A stretch of DNA of 64,000 nucleotides from Lecanosticta acicola (taxonomy: Eukaryota; Ascomycota; Dothideomycetes; Mycosphaerellales; Mycosphaerellaceae). Both the position numbers and the translations under genes were made by a program. Position 1 is the stretch's first letter. Each line of letters opens with the position of its first letter. A model generated the notes under the pieces. It ran no database searches. It saw nothing but the letters and a program-made list of their open reading frames with translations, and was not told the origin of the DNA. The stretch spans positions 310,001 through 374,000 of the forward strand of contig CAVMBE010000014.1 of the NCBI GenBank assembly GCA_963674455.1, given 5' to 3'. This document shows positions 44,369 through 57,422 of the stretch, in pieces.

Positions 44369-47306
44369 ATGAGCGGCGTGCACCGGTTCCTCAGCCGGAG
44401 AGAGAAGAAGAGTTCAAGCTCCCATCATTCATCACCGCACAGGGTATGTACTAGCCTCCCATTCAGCGTATTGTACCGCATCGCATACCGCAGCATGCCC
44501 TTGATCCTCGCCCGTTGCTGCAGCAAACACGACAATCATTCACGCTTGTCTGCCGACGACGACGACATCATGCTGCACCACGAATGCGTCCCTCTCCTGC
44601 CCATGGCCGAGAAGAAGCGCAAGGGCTCTTCCGTGCGGGACGTGGCACACTTCCTCTATGGCTCAGCTTGCAAGTCGCTACGCAGGACCAAGAGTGACAT
44701 ACACTGCTTTGTTGGCTACCATTGTTGATTCGTTCGATTCTCTCAGGCGAAAGCTAACCCGACTGTGGCAGGACAAGGTATCCAAGTCCAACACTCCGGC
44801 TCACAGACCCGACCACTTCGGTGGTATCTTTGCGATCGAAGATGACCCCAAAACTAAGCCCGACAAGGAGGAGGAGCGGAGGATTCAGGGTGTGCTGGAG
44901 AGGCTACGAGCATATGGAATCAATACCATGGTCGAGTCGAACGCCCGCTATGCGTTGCGTGTCTCCTCATCGCAAGGCGACGGCGAGGCGGCGTTTCGGT
45001 TGTTGATGCTCTTGCAGGAGACATACGAGGGTATCGTGCGCCCATACAACCCGGAGACCAAGCTGTTGGGAGCGATCAATCGGGAAATGGTGACGTGTTA
45101 TCTGGATGCGTTGCTGTTTGCCATGTTTGCAAGGCTGGATAGCTTCGAAGCCATGCTCTACGACAGCTTCGATGACAAGCCGAGGAAGAGGCTGGCGGGC
45201 CTACTAAGGTTGTGGGTGAATCTGCTGCGTACTGGGAGGCTCATAACGACAGATGTCACGAGGCATCTGCAAGAAGCTTTGACGGAATGTGGCTGGGAGG
45301 ATGCAGTCAGGCTTAAGCAGCAGGACCCTTCAGAGGCATTCACATTCATCACTGGTCAGTTGGAGTTACCTCTCCTGACACTAAAAATGGACCTCCACCA
45401 CGCCGGCAAGGAAGATCCCCAAGACGATCACAAATTCATCAACGAGAGGTTGCTCGAAGTTGCAATCCTGGAAGAGCCACCGGAGGGCAGCGATGTCATT
45501 ACGTTGGAGGACTGCCTGGAACACTACTTCAACAACAGAATCGAAGTGAAACGCCATATGGAGAATCAGCGACGCAACACTTTGAAGTCTGCCTCAATGG
45601 ATTCGCCTAATACACCCACGAGCCCTACAAAGATGGAGAAAGAGAGTGGCATCCATGTTGAGGTTGCCGAAGTCCCACAACAAAGTACGTCAGGTACACC
45701 GACCGTGCAGACGCCCGTTGCAGAAACTGCGACACAGAGCACACAGACTAAAGATCCTTTCGCGCGGGTGCGGCCAATTTATGGACGTAAGCGAGGTGAC
45801 AGCATTTTCAGCCAGCGCAAAGTTATCCTTGAAGGAGTGGATCCTGATCAAAAGGTGGACCCGGAAGCACAGATCCCAGACAGAGAGCGGAAGCTGAGCA
45901 CCAGGACGGAGGTATTGATGCCGGCATGGCAATTCTTCAAGCTGTTGCCCTGGTACACAGATCATATGCCGATGTCTGACGCCCAGGTCGCTGCCCATTT
46001 CTCCAAGAAGCGGCCTGTTTTGGGGATCTGCCTCAAGCGATATAGTTACACCAACACTGGCCAAGCTTCGCGACTCAACACTTACATCGACATTCCTACC
46101 GAGATGACTGTGCCCAATTTCGTCAGCGATGAAGACATGCAGGAGGAGGGCCCTCTTGTCGGCAACTTCAGGCTGCTATTGCAATCTGTCGTCTGTCACC
46201 GAGGTGTTTCGGTCCAGTCCGGTCACTACGTGACCCTTACCCGTGGCACGGCAGCCAACGCGACCCAAAGCCGGAGAGGTAGCGACGACAGCGACGACAT
46301 TCATGACCCGTGGATGCGATTTGACGACTTGGCTAAGGACAGGGTTACGTACGTTGACATTCGGGAGTCGTTGAAGCAGGAGACCCCGTATCTACTCTTC
46401 TATCAAGTGCAGCCGATCGGTGACGACGGCCATTCCATACACGACCTCCCAAGCTATGCAGAAGCAACATCGAGAGCACATTCCGATGCGACGCCGTTGG
46501 AAAAGCCATATCTGAACGACCCTTTTGGATCAGACTACACGTTGGAACAAGTACCTTCGCAACCGCTTTCTGATGGTCGCACAGGGTCGGAGAGCACAGA
46601 CTGGGCCGTGTCTGCATCAGGACGGAATAGTCTGGAAGTGAACAGGGCCCTGGAATCAGCAAGAGGACGTCGCAGCTTACAGGGTGATGATCGACGTCTA
46701 AGCATCCCGTTCGACGCGGCTAGCGTCTCGGGCGGCAGCGCTCGTACCGATGCTACCGTGTCGATACCGTCGACGCCGAAGGAAGAGAAGGATCCTGACA
46801 GGACGGCTACCGGTCTGCTTGCGGTGGCGAACAAGTTGCCTGGCTCCCGGCGTGGAAGCCGAGCAAAGAATGGTTCACAGTTGAAAAGCCGACCCACGAG
46901 CACTGGGCCAGATACGAACAGCAGCCGCTTCAGCTTGAACATGTCCAGGCTTACACAGAAGATGAGCCGCAGCGATGAGAGCAAGAACTCTGCTCCTGCT
47001 TCCACTCAGGCAGAGACTCCTCCAGATCTACCAGCCACAGCCAGCGTTACCGAAATCACAGACGAAAAGCTCGCGCAGACTGACTCGGGCACGGGCGAGA
47101 AGCCGACGATTGCAATGCAAGTTCAGCATCTCATCAGCGATACTGCAAGTGACGATACCGCAAAGCCATCGCAGGGAACGTTGAAGCCACCGGGAAAGGC
47201 TGCCACGACCGCCGGGAATATGACGAAAAAGGAGAAAGCCGCGATGAAGCAGGAGAAGAGAAGGGCACGGAAAGGGGAGGATGACCGGGAGTGCACTCTC
47301 ATGTGA
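44369..47306 (+). CDS. USP-family deubiquitinase with C-terminal CaaX box
   Basis: Model: exon 1 44369-44443, intron 44444-44771, exon 2 44772-47306, phase 0 at the join (SSPHR then DKVSKSN), 869 residues. The 328-base intron is long for this genome; a start inside exon 2's open frame at 44658 is possible but less protein-like. The Cys box is NREMVTCYLDALLFAMF (nucleophile Cys near 134), less canonical than GNTCYMNS. The His box is SVQSGHYVTLTRG (near 508), and WMRFDD fits the later core. The C-terminal 250 residues are Ser/Pro-rich and basic, ending RECTLM. The last four residues fit a CaaX prenylation signal (Cys, two mainly aliphatic positions, Met). The enzyme would cleave ubiquitin at a membrane. 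Confidence 0.88.
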
Positions 47307-48087
47307 GAGTTGACATGAGCGGCATGGCATGCTGGGTGGATGACTTCCGCATAGCGTTGGCGTTTTTTTCTTTCTTCCTACTTGGGTTGCAGCGTGTAGA
47401 ACATTTGCTCTTCTTCTTGGGACATGAGCATGACAGGCACGAAAAAACGGTTTACGAAGGGTGTTTTGAGTAGAAGCACGACGGATGGATGGAGGAGCGC
47501 CTTTCTAATGCATTCATGCATTCATTCGCTTCTTGTGCAGAGTTGAGAGATTTTCCCGCCCGCACTGATAATCATAACATCCCATGTGCAGTGTGCAGTG
47601 TGCAGTATCTTTTCCTCCAGCAGCAGCAAGCAAGCATTTCTCTTGTCCTTCTGTGCCCCCTTTTTTTTTTCTCACAGCCCGTGGCGCTCTAGTAGACAAT
47701 TCGCGATTCTAATAATGTGGCGAAATCTTTCTAGAAACACCCCGTCCCGTGAAAGGTGCATCTATCTCTTCGATTCCTAGCTTGGAGCAAAGCTCGAATA
47801 GGGAATATGATACTTCAATCTGACAAGTACCGGAACGACTGCGGGGCAGATTATTATTACCGGCAGGTGAAGATCGTGCATGTCATGGCCGAGGCAATGA
47901 GTTCGTTCCACGGCAAGCTAAGAGATTGACCACCATGATCATGGAGATGGCATGATTGTTTGAGATGCGTGTTTTTCCTGGGTAATTTCTATATACAGCT
48001 AACTAACTAACTCAGAGCAACATTTCTGGAGGTATAGGTCATTATATACATACTTCGATTCGGAAACATCAAATTGTTGCTTTTACA
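47307..48087. other. Convergent 3' region
   Basis: 3' ends of the deubiquitinase and of the RNase T2 gene. Poly-T runs near 47364 and 47661. Nothing else seen. Confidence 0.4.
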
Positions 48088-49107
48088 TTACATCAAGGGA
48101 TAGTGCATCGCAGTGACGTTCTGTGGCGTTTGCTGGGAGTACATGACACCAGCCGTGGCGTTGGTGCAGCTGCTGACGCCGGTCTGGTCGACAGGAGTGT
48201 ACTGCAGATCCTGCGGACGGCCGAAGGCATGGAAGTAGTACCAGACCTCGCTAAGGACCGTACGGCCCGTGTCCGTGGTGTTCGCGGCGCGACCGGCAGC
48301 AGTCTCGTTATACCTTGGACCCGAGCAACCCAGATAGGGAAGCGCACCCGTCTCCGCCGCCAGGACATTCTCCATATTGCTCAAGCTGTATCCCGTCGTG
48401 TTGCTGGGCAGGATTCCGTGCTTCGAGAGCAGCTGGTAGGTAGGGAAACGCTTGTAGTAAGCGATCGCCGTCTCGAAGAAGTCCACCACCTCTTGATTCT
48501 TGGTGTAGTTGGGCCCGTAGCAGGGGATATCGAAGGTGGAATAGCAAGTGGCGTGCTTGGAGAACTCGTGGCCCCAGAAATCGGCATTCGGGCCGGTCTG
48601 CGAGATCCAGAAGGTGTTCATCCATGCCAGAAGGTCGTACTTTTGGAAGGGAAGGAGGAATGTTCCGATGTTGGAGCCGTTGTAGGGTGGGACGAAGGTG
48701 CCGTTGGGAAGGCCATTGGTTGTATTGGGGGATGGGGCAGGGTCATACTGGCGGCTCAAATCGCAGTACTGCGTGTAGGAGCCATTGCTGCGAAGATGGT
48801 CAATCTACAGGCAGTGTGGATTCTGGTGCTGGAAATGGACTTACCAGAAGTCTGGCCAGAGACCATGGAGCGTCCAGGTATTCTCGGGCAACGGCTTATC
48901 GGCCCAGGTGTCCCAGTACTGGGTTGCCAGGAAGAGGCCTCCAAAGGTCTCGGTACAGCAAGTATCCGCATAGGCTGGATTGGCTCGGCTGGAGCAAGAA
49001 AGATACTGCGGCTGGATTGCGCAAGTGTGGTTGGCAGTGGTGGTGTTCCTGTAGAGGACAGCCGATGCATGGCCAGCAAAGAGCGCTGCTGCGGTGAAAG
49101 CCTTCAT
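48088..49107 (-). CDS. RNY1: Secreted ribonuclease T2
   Basis: Exons 48845-49107 and 48088-48787 with a 57-base intron. The acceptor is the CAG just before codon AAT (48788 side), giving HGLWPDFCNGSYTQYCD; using the TAG further upstream would create a stop. 320 residues. A signal peptide (MKAFTAAALFAGHASA) leads into the enzyme, with active-site block CAS I WTLHGLWPDF and CAS II FWGHEFSKHATC, both with catalytic His. Paired cysteines and several N-x-T/S sites (NTT, NGS, NYT, NAT) fit a secreted glycoprotein. It cuts single-stranded RNA through a 2',3'-cyclic phosphate. Yeast Rny1 has a C-terminal extension that this shorter protein lacks. Confidence 0.93.
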
Positions 49108-50282
49108 CTTGTCGACACTACTTTCTCCTGTGATGCAAGGTCAGGAGAAGGGGAAACGACCTACATGTACCTTGCTCGCGCCAGATCTTTTGTATCCGCA
49201 TCGTCCCAGAGTCCTCCACCTGTCTCTGTGGCCATGACCCACGTGTTGTAGACGCAGTGCGTCAGAGATCCAAGTGAAGCGCCTTGCCAATGCCCTGCAG
49301 AGATGCGGCTCCTCGTGCCTCGTGTACCTGCAGCGATAGGCCCAAGAGAGCGGGCAAAGTGCAGAGATGCAGATAAAAAGCAAATAAAAAGCAAGATGGC
49401 GTCGGGGCGATGCGTTTGGGGTATGACGACGCGAGCCAGCGCGAGCCCAGATTTCTTGGCAACCCGGAGACACCGCACGAGGGTTGTTCTCTGCGTCGGC
49501 GACATCAACAACTTAATCCTTTCACCACCTCTATATTTCCCCAACTTGCACGCAGTTCGGACACGTATTGGCTGTCTTCGTGACCAACATGACCTCAACG
49601 GAGCCAGACTACACGGTCTCTGCGCCGACCAGGCGAAGTTGAGGGAGGCTCGATGAGCCTTTCAAACGATAGAATCTTAGGGCCCTCTCCATATGCCATG
49701 GTGCAGCATAATCGGGCTATGGCCGACGGAGACTTCTCGCGATAACAATACCACGGTCCGGAATAGCAATGGCCGGAATGGCCATGTCAAGCACCTGTTC
49801 TGTTGAAGAGGCGGTCAATATGTGAGCACATCATCGAGCGGGAAATGGCACGCCTCTCGCTGAAGTACTCAAAGATGCCTCTATGTCTTGACGCAGAAGA
49901 GTGGTACTGTACTAATACGCAGGATGAGTTCTGTACGATCCGAGCGCACAAACAGCGCCTCGGCAATTTTCTTTGCGGCTCAAACCCCATAGGCACTTCG
50001 CCCACATTTTCTCTTCCTCGTCATAGGCTGCTTGAGAATCAAGGGTTGAGAACGTCAACAAAGGGTCATCGTGCCTGACGATCTTTGCGGGGCCGTCGAT
50101 GGCTACGACTGTCTTGGAAGGGGCTAATCCATTCGCATCTGACTACCGCCAACAAGGTTTCTGGCAATGCTGTCCAAGAAGCTTGATGGAAGGCCGAGGA
50201 TGGCGATGGCGAAACATATAGGCAACTGTACCTTCACTTCCTGCAAGTGTGCCCGTTCGAAGGCCTTGCACCGTTCGAAAAT
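49108..50282. other. Intergenic, nothing recognised
   Basis: Divergent space between RNase T2 and the MRJP-like gene, holding both promoters. The open frames are short and unconvincing. Confidence 0.4.
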
Positions 50283-51654
50283 ATGGCCTCAGCAACGATG
50301 CAAGTCCTCGCTGGGCTTACTTTCCTCACACGTGTTCTCGCAGTTGGGCCATCAGATATTCGAACCGATCCATTGACCAAGGGACCCGGTCTTGACATCG
50401 TAACGACTGAGACAGCTCAGACTGGAAGAATGTTGTAGCTCACCACTATCTCGCAGGTTCATTATTTCACTGGTCAATGGCCAACTGGAATCGCTGTCTC
50501 CTCCACCGGACGCAAGTTCGCATGCTATCCAGCCGGCTTAGACATTATGAACACATACGACGGTATCATTCCTACGATGCAGGTCGGCGAGCTCACCGGC
50601 ATGGACACTGAGACCGCCTACCCGAATTCGTCTTACAACATGTCTCCGGGCGGAGCAGTCGACAGGACGAAAATTCCACCTGTCACCAAAGGAGATCCAA
50701 ACCATCTGCTGGGCGTACAGAGTGTCATCATTGACTCAGCGGATACCCTATGGATCCTCGACACGGGTCGTGTACAGGACCTAACCAACCCCAATAGTCC
50801 CATGCTCCCGGCCACAGTTCCAGGAGGACCCAAACTAGTCAATATTGACCTCACGACGAACTCGATCGTCAAGACCATCATATTTAACACCGACCTCGTG
50901 CACTCCGACTCTTATCTGAACGATGTACGAATCGACCGCAGCCGAAACGCGGCTTACCTTACCGATTCCTCCCTCGAGGGCGACAATGCCATCGTCTACG
51001 TTGATCTCAACTCCGGCAAAGGAACGAGAAACAACCTGAGCGAAGCGCACACAATTTACGGCAGCGTACCTTTCGTGTACGGAGATCCAATGTACCAGGT
51101 TGCGAGCGCTACAGAAGCCTTGCACCCTGGATACATTACCTTTGGAGCTGACGGCATCGCCATCTCTCCGGGTTACAACACGCTCTACTTCTCCGTCATC
51201 GGTGGAAGATTCTTGTACTCTGTGCCTACGGCTGCACTGCGAGCTGGAAACGCTATGGGCCAGGTGGAAAATCTCGGTGAGAAGGGAATCAGTGACGGCA
51301 TGGAGACTGACTCCAACGGGATCGTGTACGCTGGAAATGTCGAGCAGGACGCTATCAGCATGTACGGACCAACAGGTCTTGGCAATTATGCTACCGTCTT
51401 TGTGCGGGACCCGAGAATCAACTGGGTGAGATGGCAAAGATTCCGTGTCTTTGGCCATGGTTACTGACTGAAAGTACATACAGGTCGACACGATGTCCAT
51501 TGCTACGGACGGATACTTATACTTCACGGTGAACCAGCTCAACTACCTGAATGCCATCTACCCGGGACAAGGAGCGCCCTTGATCGACCGACGCGAGAAG
51601 CCGTACGTGGCTTTCCGTGCCAAGTTGCCGAATGGAGGAACGAAGATCGCATGA
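50283..51654 (+). CDS. Secreted MRJP/yellow-family protein
   Basis: Three exons: 50283-50399, 50457-51425, 51484-51654 (introns of 57 and 58 bases, all phase 0), giving 418 residues. Junction residues LDI-VHYF and INW-VDTM match the family. The N-terminus is a signal peptide (MASATMQVLAGLTFLTRVLA); the second Met at 50298 is an equally possible start. Family signatures: HYFTGQWPTGIAVSSTGRKF, GVQSVIIDSADTLWILDTGR and DGMETDSNGIVYAGNVEQD, the six-bladed propeller of major royal jelly and yellow proteins, also common in fungi as secreted proteins of unclear role. It probably binds small ligands, as insect members bind amines. Confidence 0.9.
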
Positions 51655-51970
51655 GCAGGAACTTGAATCCATAACATAACGACATGACGATATTGAAAGC
51701 TACGTACCTCCCCCATCTAGAAGACATTCGAACCGTGAAAGAAATTCGAAGCTCTACCAGCCTTTGCGCCCAACATGATTCTGATGCCATCTATACCGCT
51801 TCTTTCCTTACCAACTCTACGAAAGAATTCTTTTCCCTTGCACTCAACAACACAATCTTCTTCTCCCCCCCCTTAATTCCATACGCATCCATGCCTTTTC
51901 ATTTTCCAATAAAGTAGCTATCCCTTCTCCCAAATTCATCCCCCGAAGTGAACGCGATCTCCACACTGAT
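51655..51970. other. 3' region of MRJP gene
   Basis: Space between the MRJP stop and the NmrA-like fragment; no gene recognised. Confidence 0.4.
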
Positions 51971-52165
51971 CTACAGAAGGCAGAACGTCTGGGCACAGAA
52001 CTTCCTTGGATTCCAGATACAGCATTGACGATTAGATTCGAAGTGCGAGGTTGTGATGATGGATCGAGGATTGAGTTGGCAGATGGAGGAGAGCATGTCC
52101 TGGAGAATCTTGGCACCGAGACCGCCGGTCACGCCGGTGAGGAGGTACGGTGTTGATGGAGACAT
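51971..52165 (-). pseudogene. N-terminal fragment of an NmrA/Rossmann protein
   Basis: Starts at an ATG and reads MSPSTPYLLTGVTGGLGAKI, a Rossmann glycine motif (GxTGGLG) as in NmrA-like NAD(P)-binding quinone reductases. After about 30 residues similarity fades and the frame ends; the rest of the roughly 290-residue domain is absent from the following sequence. This is most simply a relic. Confidence 0.45.
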
Positions 52166-52815
52166 TGTATTTGGTAACTCTCATTTGAAAACGAGTTGCG
52201 GCTTGGATAGATGATTCCAGCGATGCTGAAAAGATTGCTGATTCCTGCTCGACTGTCAAGTTTCTCTCCGACGATGACTTCGATCCATACTTGTTGTACC
52301 CTTTCGCCGATAAGTGCAATTGAGAACCCTTCTTAGACAGCATGACATGCTTCCATAGGAGGCGAGAGCTCAGGAACGCTATATATGTTCAACTCGCCTG
52401 GCATGTATGCTTGTGGAAGCAATACCATATGAGCTCCAGGCTACGAATCCTTCGCCTCTCCACGGTGTTAGATATTCGTTCGTGGCGAGATTCTTCCTGG
52501 TAAATCGTCTGACCAGGAGACGCTGAATTCGCACCTGTCAAGTTGTAAGCTGATCTTGCCGTGACGCTGCTAAAGTGATCAGCAAATTTGGTACAGGCGA
52601 AGAGCCACACGATCTCCGAGAGCCGGAGGCCTTCTCAATGGGAAACATTCGATCAAACTGAGAAGAGAAACTGAAATCATCGATCGTGACACATGTTGGA
52701 TTTGGTCAGGATTCGCTGAATGACCATGTACTCGAGATTCGTACGAACAACGCCGCGCAGCTTATCCGAAGCCACTTCTTCCATCGCTCCCAAATACCCT
52801 CAAGAAAGCACAGCT
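52166..52815. other. Intergenic, nothing recognised
   Basis: Upstream of the NmrA fragment and downstream of uL4. Only short frames. Confidence 0.4.
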
Positions 52816-54051
52816 CTAGTTCTCGTGAAGAGTAGCCTCGAAAGCGGCATCCCGCTCGATCGGCTTCTCGCTGGCCTTGACATGACCAAGACCCTCCTGT
52901 GCGTAGGCCTTGGCGTATGGGTTGAGGCGGAGCAGGACCTGCTTGTTGCGGAGTGGGTTCTTCTTCTGCACAACGGTGCGCTTGGTGATAGCACCGCCCT
53001 TGACTGGCCGGAGCACCGACTGGACTTCGGAGCTGTTGATGAGCTTGGCAAGGTCTGGCTGGGCCATGACATTTGTTGGCAAGAGGAAGTCCTTCTTGAG
53101 CTCGGATGGCTCGGTGGTGGTGCCGTAGACAGTGTCGAGGGCGGTGAAGGCGGACGAGGTCCAGATGATGAAGCGACCGAGGTGACCGCCAGGGGCGAGC
53201 TGGAGAAGGTTCAGTGCGTACACTGGGCAGGTCTCAACACCTGGAACGTTGCGGAAAGCGCGGACGAGGTCCTTGCCATCCTTCTCAGGCTCATAGATGA
53301 CGAGCGGGCCACGGCGCTGCTGGTGACGGCGGTTCCTCAGCTTACCCTTACCAGCGCGGAGCTTGCGGGAGTTCTTGACCTTGGCGAGATCAGGGCCGGC
53401 ACCGACAGCCTCGAGGAGCTTGATAGCGGCGGAGGTCTTCTTGAGGGCGCCATCGGCGAAGGCAGCGGAGGAAACAACGAGCGGAACCTCTGCGACGGTG
53501 GAGACGTGGTGTCCACGGGCGAGGAGGAGGGCAGCGCTGGAAGATGCGGCGATGGCGGAAGCAGTAGCGAAGCGCTTCTGGCCAAGGTTGATCTTCTGGT
53601 GCCACTTGCGCCAGACCTTGGTGGGTGCGAACATGCGACCAGAGCGGCACTGGTTACCGAAGGCAGCCTGACCGGCACGGTGAGTACCACCACCAGAGAC
53701 ACGGGGGATACGGGCGACAGCGCGTCCTGTAGAACATCATATCAGCTTTGTCCATGATTTCCATCTCCAACACTTTTCACATACCAGTACCCCACGACTC
53801 GGCAGAGGTCTGGTGGCCGGCCTTCTCGCTCACGGCGTATGGCTGGCGCTTGTTCTTGGCCATGCCAGTGTGTACCGTCCTGTCATTGTCCCATCAGTGA
53901 CTGTCATCATCACCAACTCTTCTGTCTCGGGGTCTTCGTACTGGACAATGTCGGCGCGGATCGGGGCCTTGAAGACATTGGGGATGGTGAGCGTGTCCTT
54001 GGAGGCAGCTCCATCGGCGCCGTGGACGGTAACGGTCGGTCGGGAGGCCAT
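52816..54051 (-). CDS. RPL4: 60S ribosomal protein uL4 (RPL4)
   Basis: Three exons: 53942-54051, 53785-53879 and 52816-53726, introns of 62 and 58 bases. Phases give MASRPTV...IRADIVQ, then TVHTGMAKNKRQPYAVSEKAG, then the GTGRAVARIPR segment. 371 residues, as usual for fungal uL4. The core shows the RNA-binding loop (GGGTHRAGQAAFGN, RMFAPTKVWRKWH) and the eukaryotic C-terminal extension. Introns near the 5' end are typical of ribosomal protein genes. It belongs to the large subunit and lines the exit tunnel. Confidence 0.96.
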
Positions 54052-57000
54052 TGCGACGGTTGTTGTGCTGTGTCGTTAGTAAAGTCCGCTGGTGAAATAT
54101 CGCCGCCCAAGTTGCCTCAATTTTGGAAGCTCAAGAATTCCGAAGTGGTGTCCACGTGATGGCGCTAGGGCGTATAGGGCTTAGTGTCTTGGCAAATCTG
54201 GCTCGTTCCGTATCAAAATATCCCTCCTCCATCTCGTTGACTGCAACATCTACCTCCACGATCATCGAATTTTGCTGATGTTAACTCCTCTGAGATGCAT
54301 GCGAGCGAAATGAGAATGCATAAGCAAACACGGACTGTCTCATGAAGAGGAGAAGGCGCAGTTGAACGCTACATCGTTCACATCGTTGTACGGTCTTTCG
54401 CTTTGCACCCCCTGGAAATCCCTTCTATGCTACCGAAATTCATTCGAAAGATAACGAAATGCCGGTCAAGACGCGCAGGCCTGCGCCCGCTCAGTGGCTC
54501 TCCCTTCTGGCAGTCTGTAGCAGTCGGGACCTCCGCCTCTCCTCCTTCCTTGGCATCAAACGCATCTCTGGCGTCGCCCTTCCAAGCACTGAGCGTGTGT
54601 GCTGAGAGCACGGTGTTCATCTCATCGTCGGTAAACTTGGATACGCCACGATCCACTGCTTAGCTCTGGATTGGCGCAGCAGATTGTCAGCAGCCTTCAC
54701 AGCTTTGATCAATTCTGCGGAGGCAGCCCACCGGCTCTTGATGATGTTGGCGCTGCGCGGGTCGCCCCCGTCTGTCCGAAGAGGCCCAGTCTGACCTGTG
54801 ACCGAAAAGTTGAATTGCTTTCATCAGCGAGAAGCGTCTGCGCTTGCTTGCTTTGCTGGAAAACTGCTCTATCTTATGCTCAGAAAACAGCTCGGTACAT
54901 TGGCTTAAAGTATCGATGATGATGTTGCGCTGCTTGGTCATGTCAACGGTCAAATCCTGATCCTGATTTTTGGGCTTCACCACTAGAAGTGCAGGCCACC
55001 TTGCCATTTCTGTGCCCATGACCGATCTGATCTAACCTAGCAGTAGGCCTACGGTGTATTCCATCCTTCCTGGGACAATGGGCGGCGCTTGCTACCCTCA
55101 CAAGACTGAATCTGAAAGAATCATCCGAATTCCACTATCGGTTTGCTGGTTTCACTACCCAGAGTTGCTTTTCAGGGGATGAAGGGACCATCAAGGTATG
55201 GTGAAACCCTCCTCAAAAGGAAGACAGTCGCGGTGCTGGAGTAGAGAACATGCTTCAGGCGTTTGAGGCCACTCTGCCCAAGGGTACAAGCCTTCACTGG
55301 ACGACACGAAGCGGAAAGGGCGGCAAAGCTGGCACACAGCTGTAACTGCTTCGACAATGTGAGTGCTATTCCCTGCATTGATAATTTCACTGATATCATG
55401 CAAAGATAACATGATGGGATGTCTTGTTGACAGCGAGACATGGTCGGCTTTACCATTGCTTCTGACGGCATCGACACGACGAATATTGACCTGGCGGCAG
55501 GCATTCGGGCATGAAGAGGGTCCAAGACTGGCCTGTGAAAAGACTTATCGCTTCCACGCCTCTGAAAATTCTACGTCATCCAGTACAGCTGCCGACAAAG
55601 ACCAGGTATTTGTCCCGCTTCGGGAACCAGTGGTCGCTTGCCATGCTGCTTTACCGCCTGACCCAGCAGCCCTTGGATCAAAGCACCATCGAGAAGATAC
55701 CACATGGTGCTAGCATATATGACCGGGGTCGGGCGGCTTTCGAATAAAATACAGACGACAGCAAAGTGACTGCGCAACACGAAGTTCCAATCCCGAATCC
55801 CATCCAGAAGCGGCGCTGCATTCGGGAGGCGATCTGCGCCATTTCTCTCGTCACCTACCCAACACGGCCAACCGAGTCCCAACCTGTACTTGATAGGTCG
55901 TCGCTTGGTTTTCTTTCCCCATGCAAGCGCTCGCAGCCTGCAGGTCCCAACGACACGACATCACTCCAGATATTGAGGTCAGGATTGCTCCCGCCAAATC
56001 GTCTTATGCTTATCAAGTACCGTGCCCTGTCCGCGCTCTACCGAGCTTCTCCAGTACCTTATAATCCAACGATGTTTAATTTTCTTTGACCTTATAGTTA
56101 ATTTTCATTTACTCATAATATGACCATTGCTGAAAAACCCATGTTTCATAATATAGGTATTCTGATGATAGACTATCGAATGGAAGTACGTTAGATAGTG
56201 TAACTTATCGTCCTTGTTGTTCTTTTCAGTTAATCTAAACGTTGCTTTTCTACAGCTCTACGACATCCCTCTACTTCTTAACGTTACTTCTATAATTCTC
56301 CCCTTCCTACAGTAACCTAGAGCGTAGTCACGGCGCCCGAAGCGCCGCTACGAAGCTAGTAAGTTGTAAGTATAGGAATCCGACGGAAGTTTTTCCCAGC
56401 TTCAGGGTAGGCGAGCACGACCACCGTCGTCGTAAGCCATAGCACGTAATAGCAAAAGTTCTCCCAAATCAGGTAGCCCCCGTCACAGAAATCGGACCTT
56501 CTTCGCAACATATACCAACCAGGCCAGGCCACCAAACGTCCTCCAACTCTGACCGCCAATCACGCACAACAACGTGATGTGAACCTAAGCGCGGGGTCGC
56601 TGCCGTCGCCCCTCTAGTCCCCAACTTCTTCGGCCTCAACCTTTCCCAAACAGAGAAGTCCCTTATCTTTCGAATTTCCCCTACTTACGCACATTGCGGA
56701 CCAATCATCGTCATGGTCCACGCATGCATTCCCACTGTGTCATCAACAAATCCATCTCTGTGATCTGTCAGGGCATGTCACAGCTCTCACACCGGTTCGG
56801 CAGTTCATAAGGTACAGACAGGGCCAATTATTGTAGGAGTATGTATTGGTTGGCGGATTCCAGTAATAATTAAGCGAGGTCGGAGTTGACTCCAGAGACA
56901 CCCCTGCTCTGGTCGCAAAATGTGGCCAAACGGATATCGCAACTACTTAGCTCGACCAGTCTCGATGACATTGTGGATGCTGTTGAGATGGAGTGGGAGT

Positions 57001-57422
57001 GTTTGCATGCAGCAAGTATGCCCGTAGCAGAATTTCGCCCGCGACGAGTATTGCCCTACCTCCAATCAGGCGCTCCGCCGGGGTAAGGTTCTATGTGGTT
57101 GAGAGTGAGAACCCAGAGGCGAGTAGCGAGTCGCGCACGAGTTGCGTATCCAGTAGATAGAGGGCAGAAGCAATGTGGTGCGATGCTATGTTGATACAAT
57201 TGGGTATATCGCGATGCAATCAATGCAAGCAAAGACAGTTATTCTAGATCTAGATTTCATACTGTGGCCCAGCCCTCCCTGCTCGTCCTCGATCCACCTC
57301 TCCACCTCCCAGCACCACGGGTCATAATGATATCCTGAAAGTGCTAAATCCCAACAACGCCAGCGCTAAAAGTAATCATCATCACGTCAATTGTCCCACT
57401 CGACGTACGTTCTTCCCAAAGT
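54052..57422. other. Gene-poor stretch, 3.4 kb
   Basis: Promoter of uL4 at the left. Minus-strand frames at 54378-54656 and 54687-55019 have protein-like composition but do not link by splice sites and match no family. AT content rises at about 56060-56330. Nothing here is called a gene. Confidence 0.4.

Noticed and set aside
48788..48844. Alternative RNase T2 splice acceptor (TAG, further upstream)
   Set aside because: It would place a stop codon directly after the WPDF motif; the CAG acceptor gives the family sequence.
54378..55019. Two minus-strand frames that could be exons of one gene
   Set aside because: The frames do not join by splice phase and match no family I can name; a HeLo-like reading was too weak.
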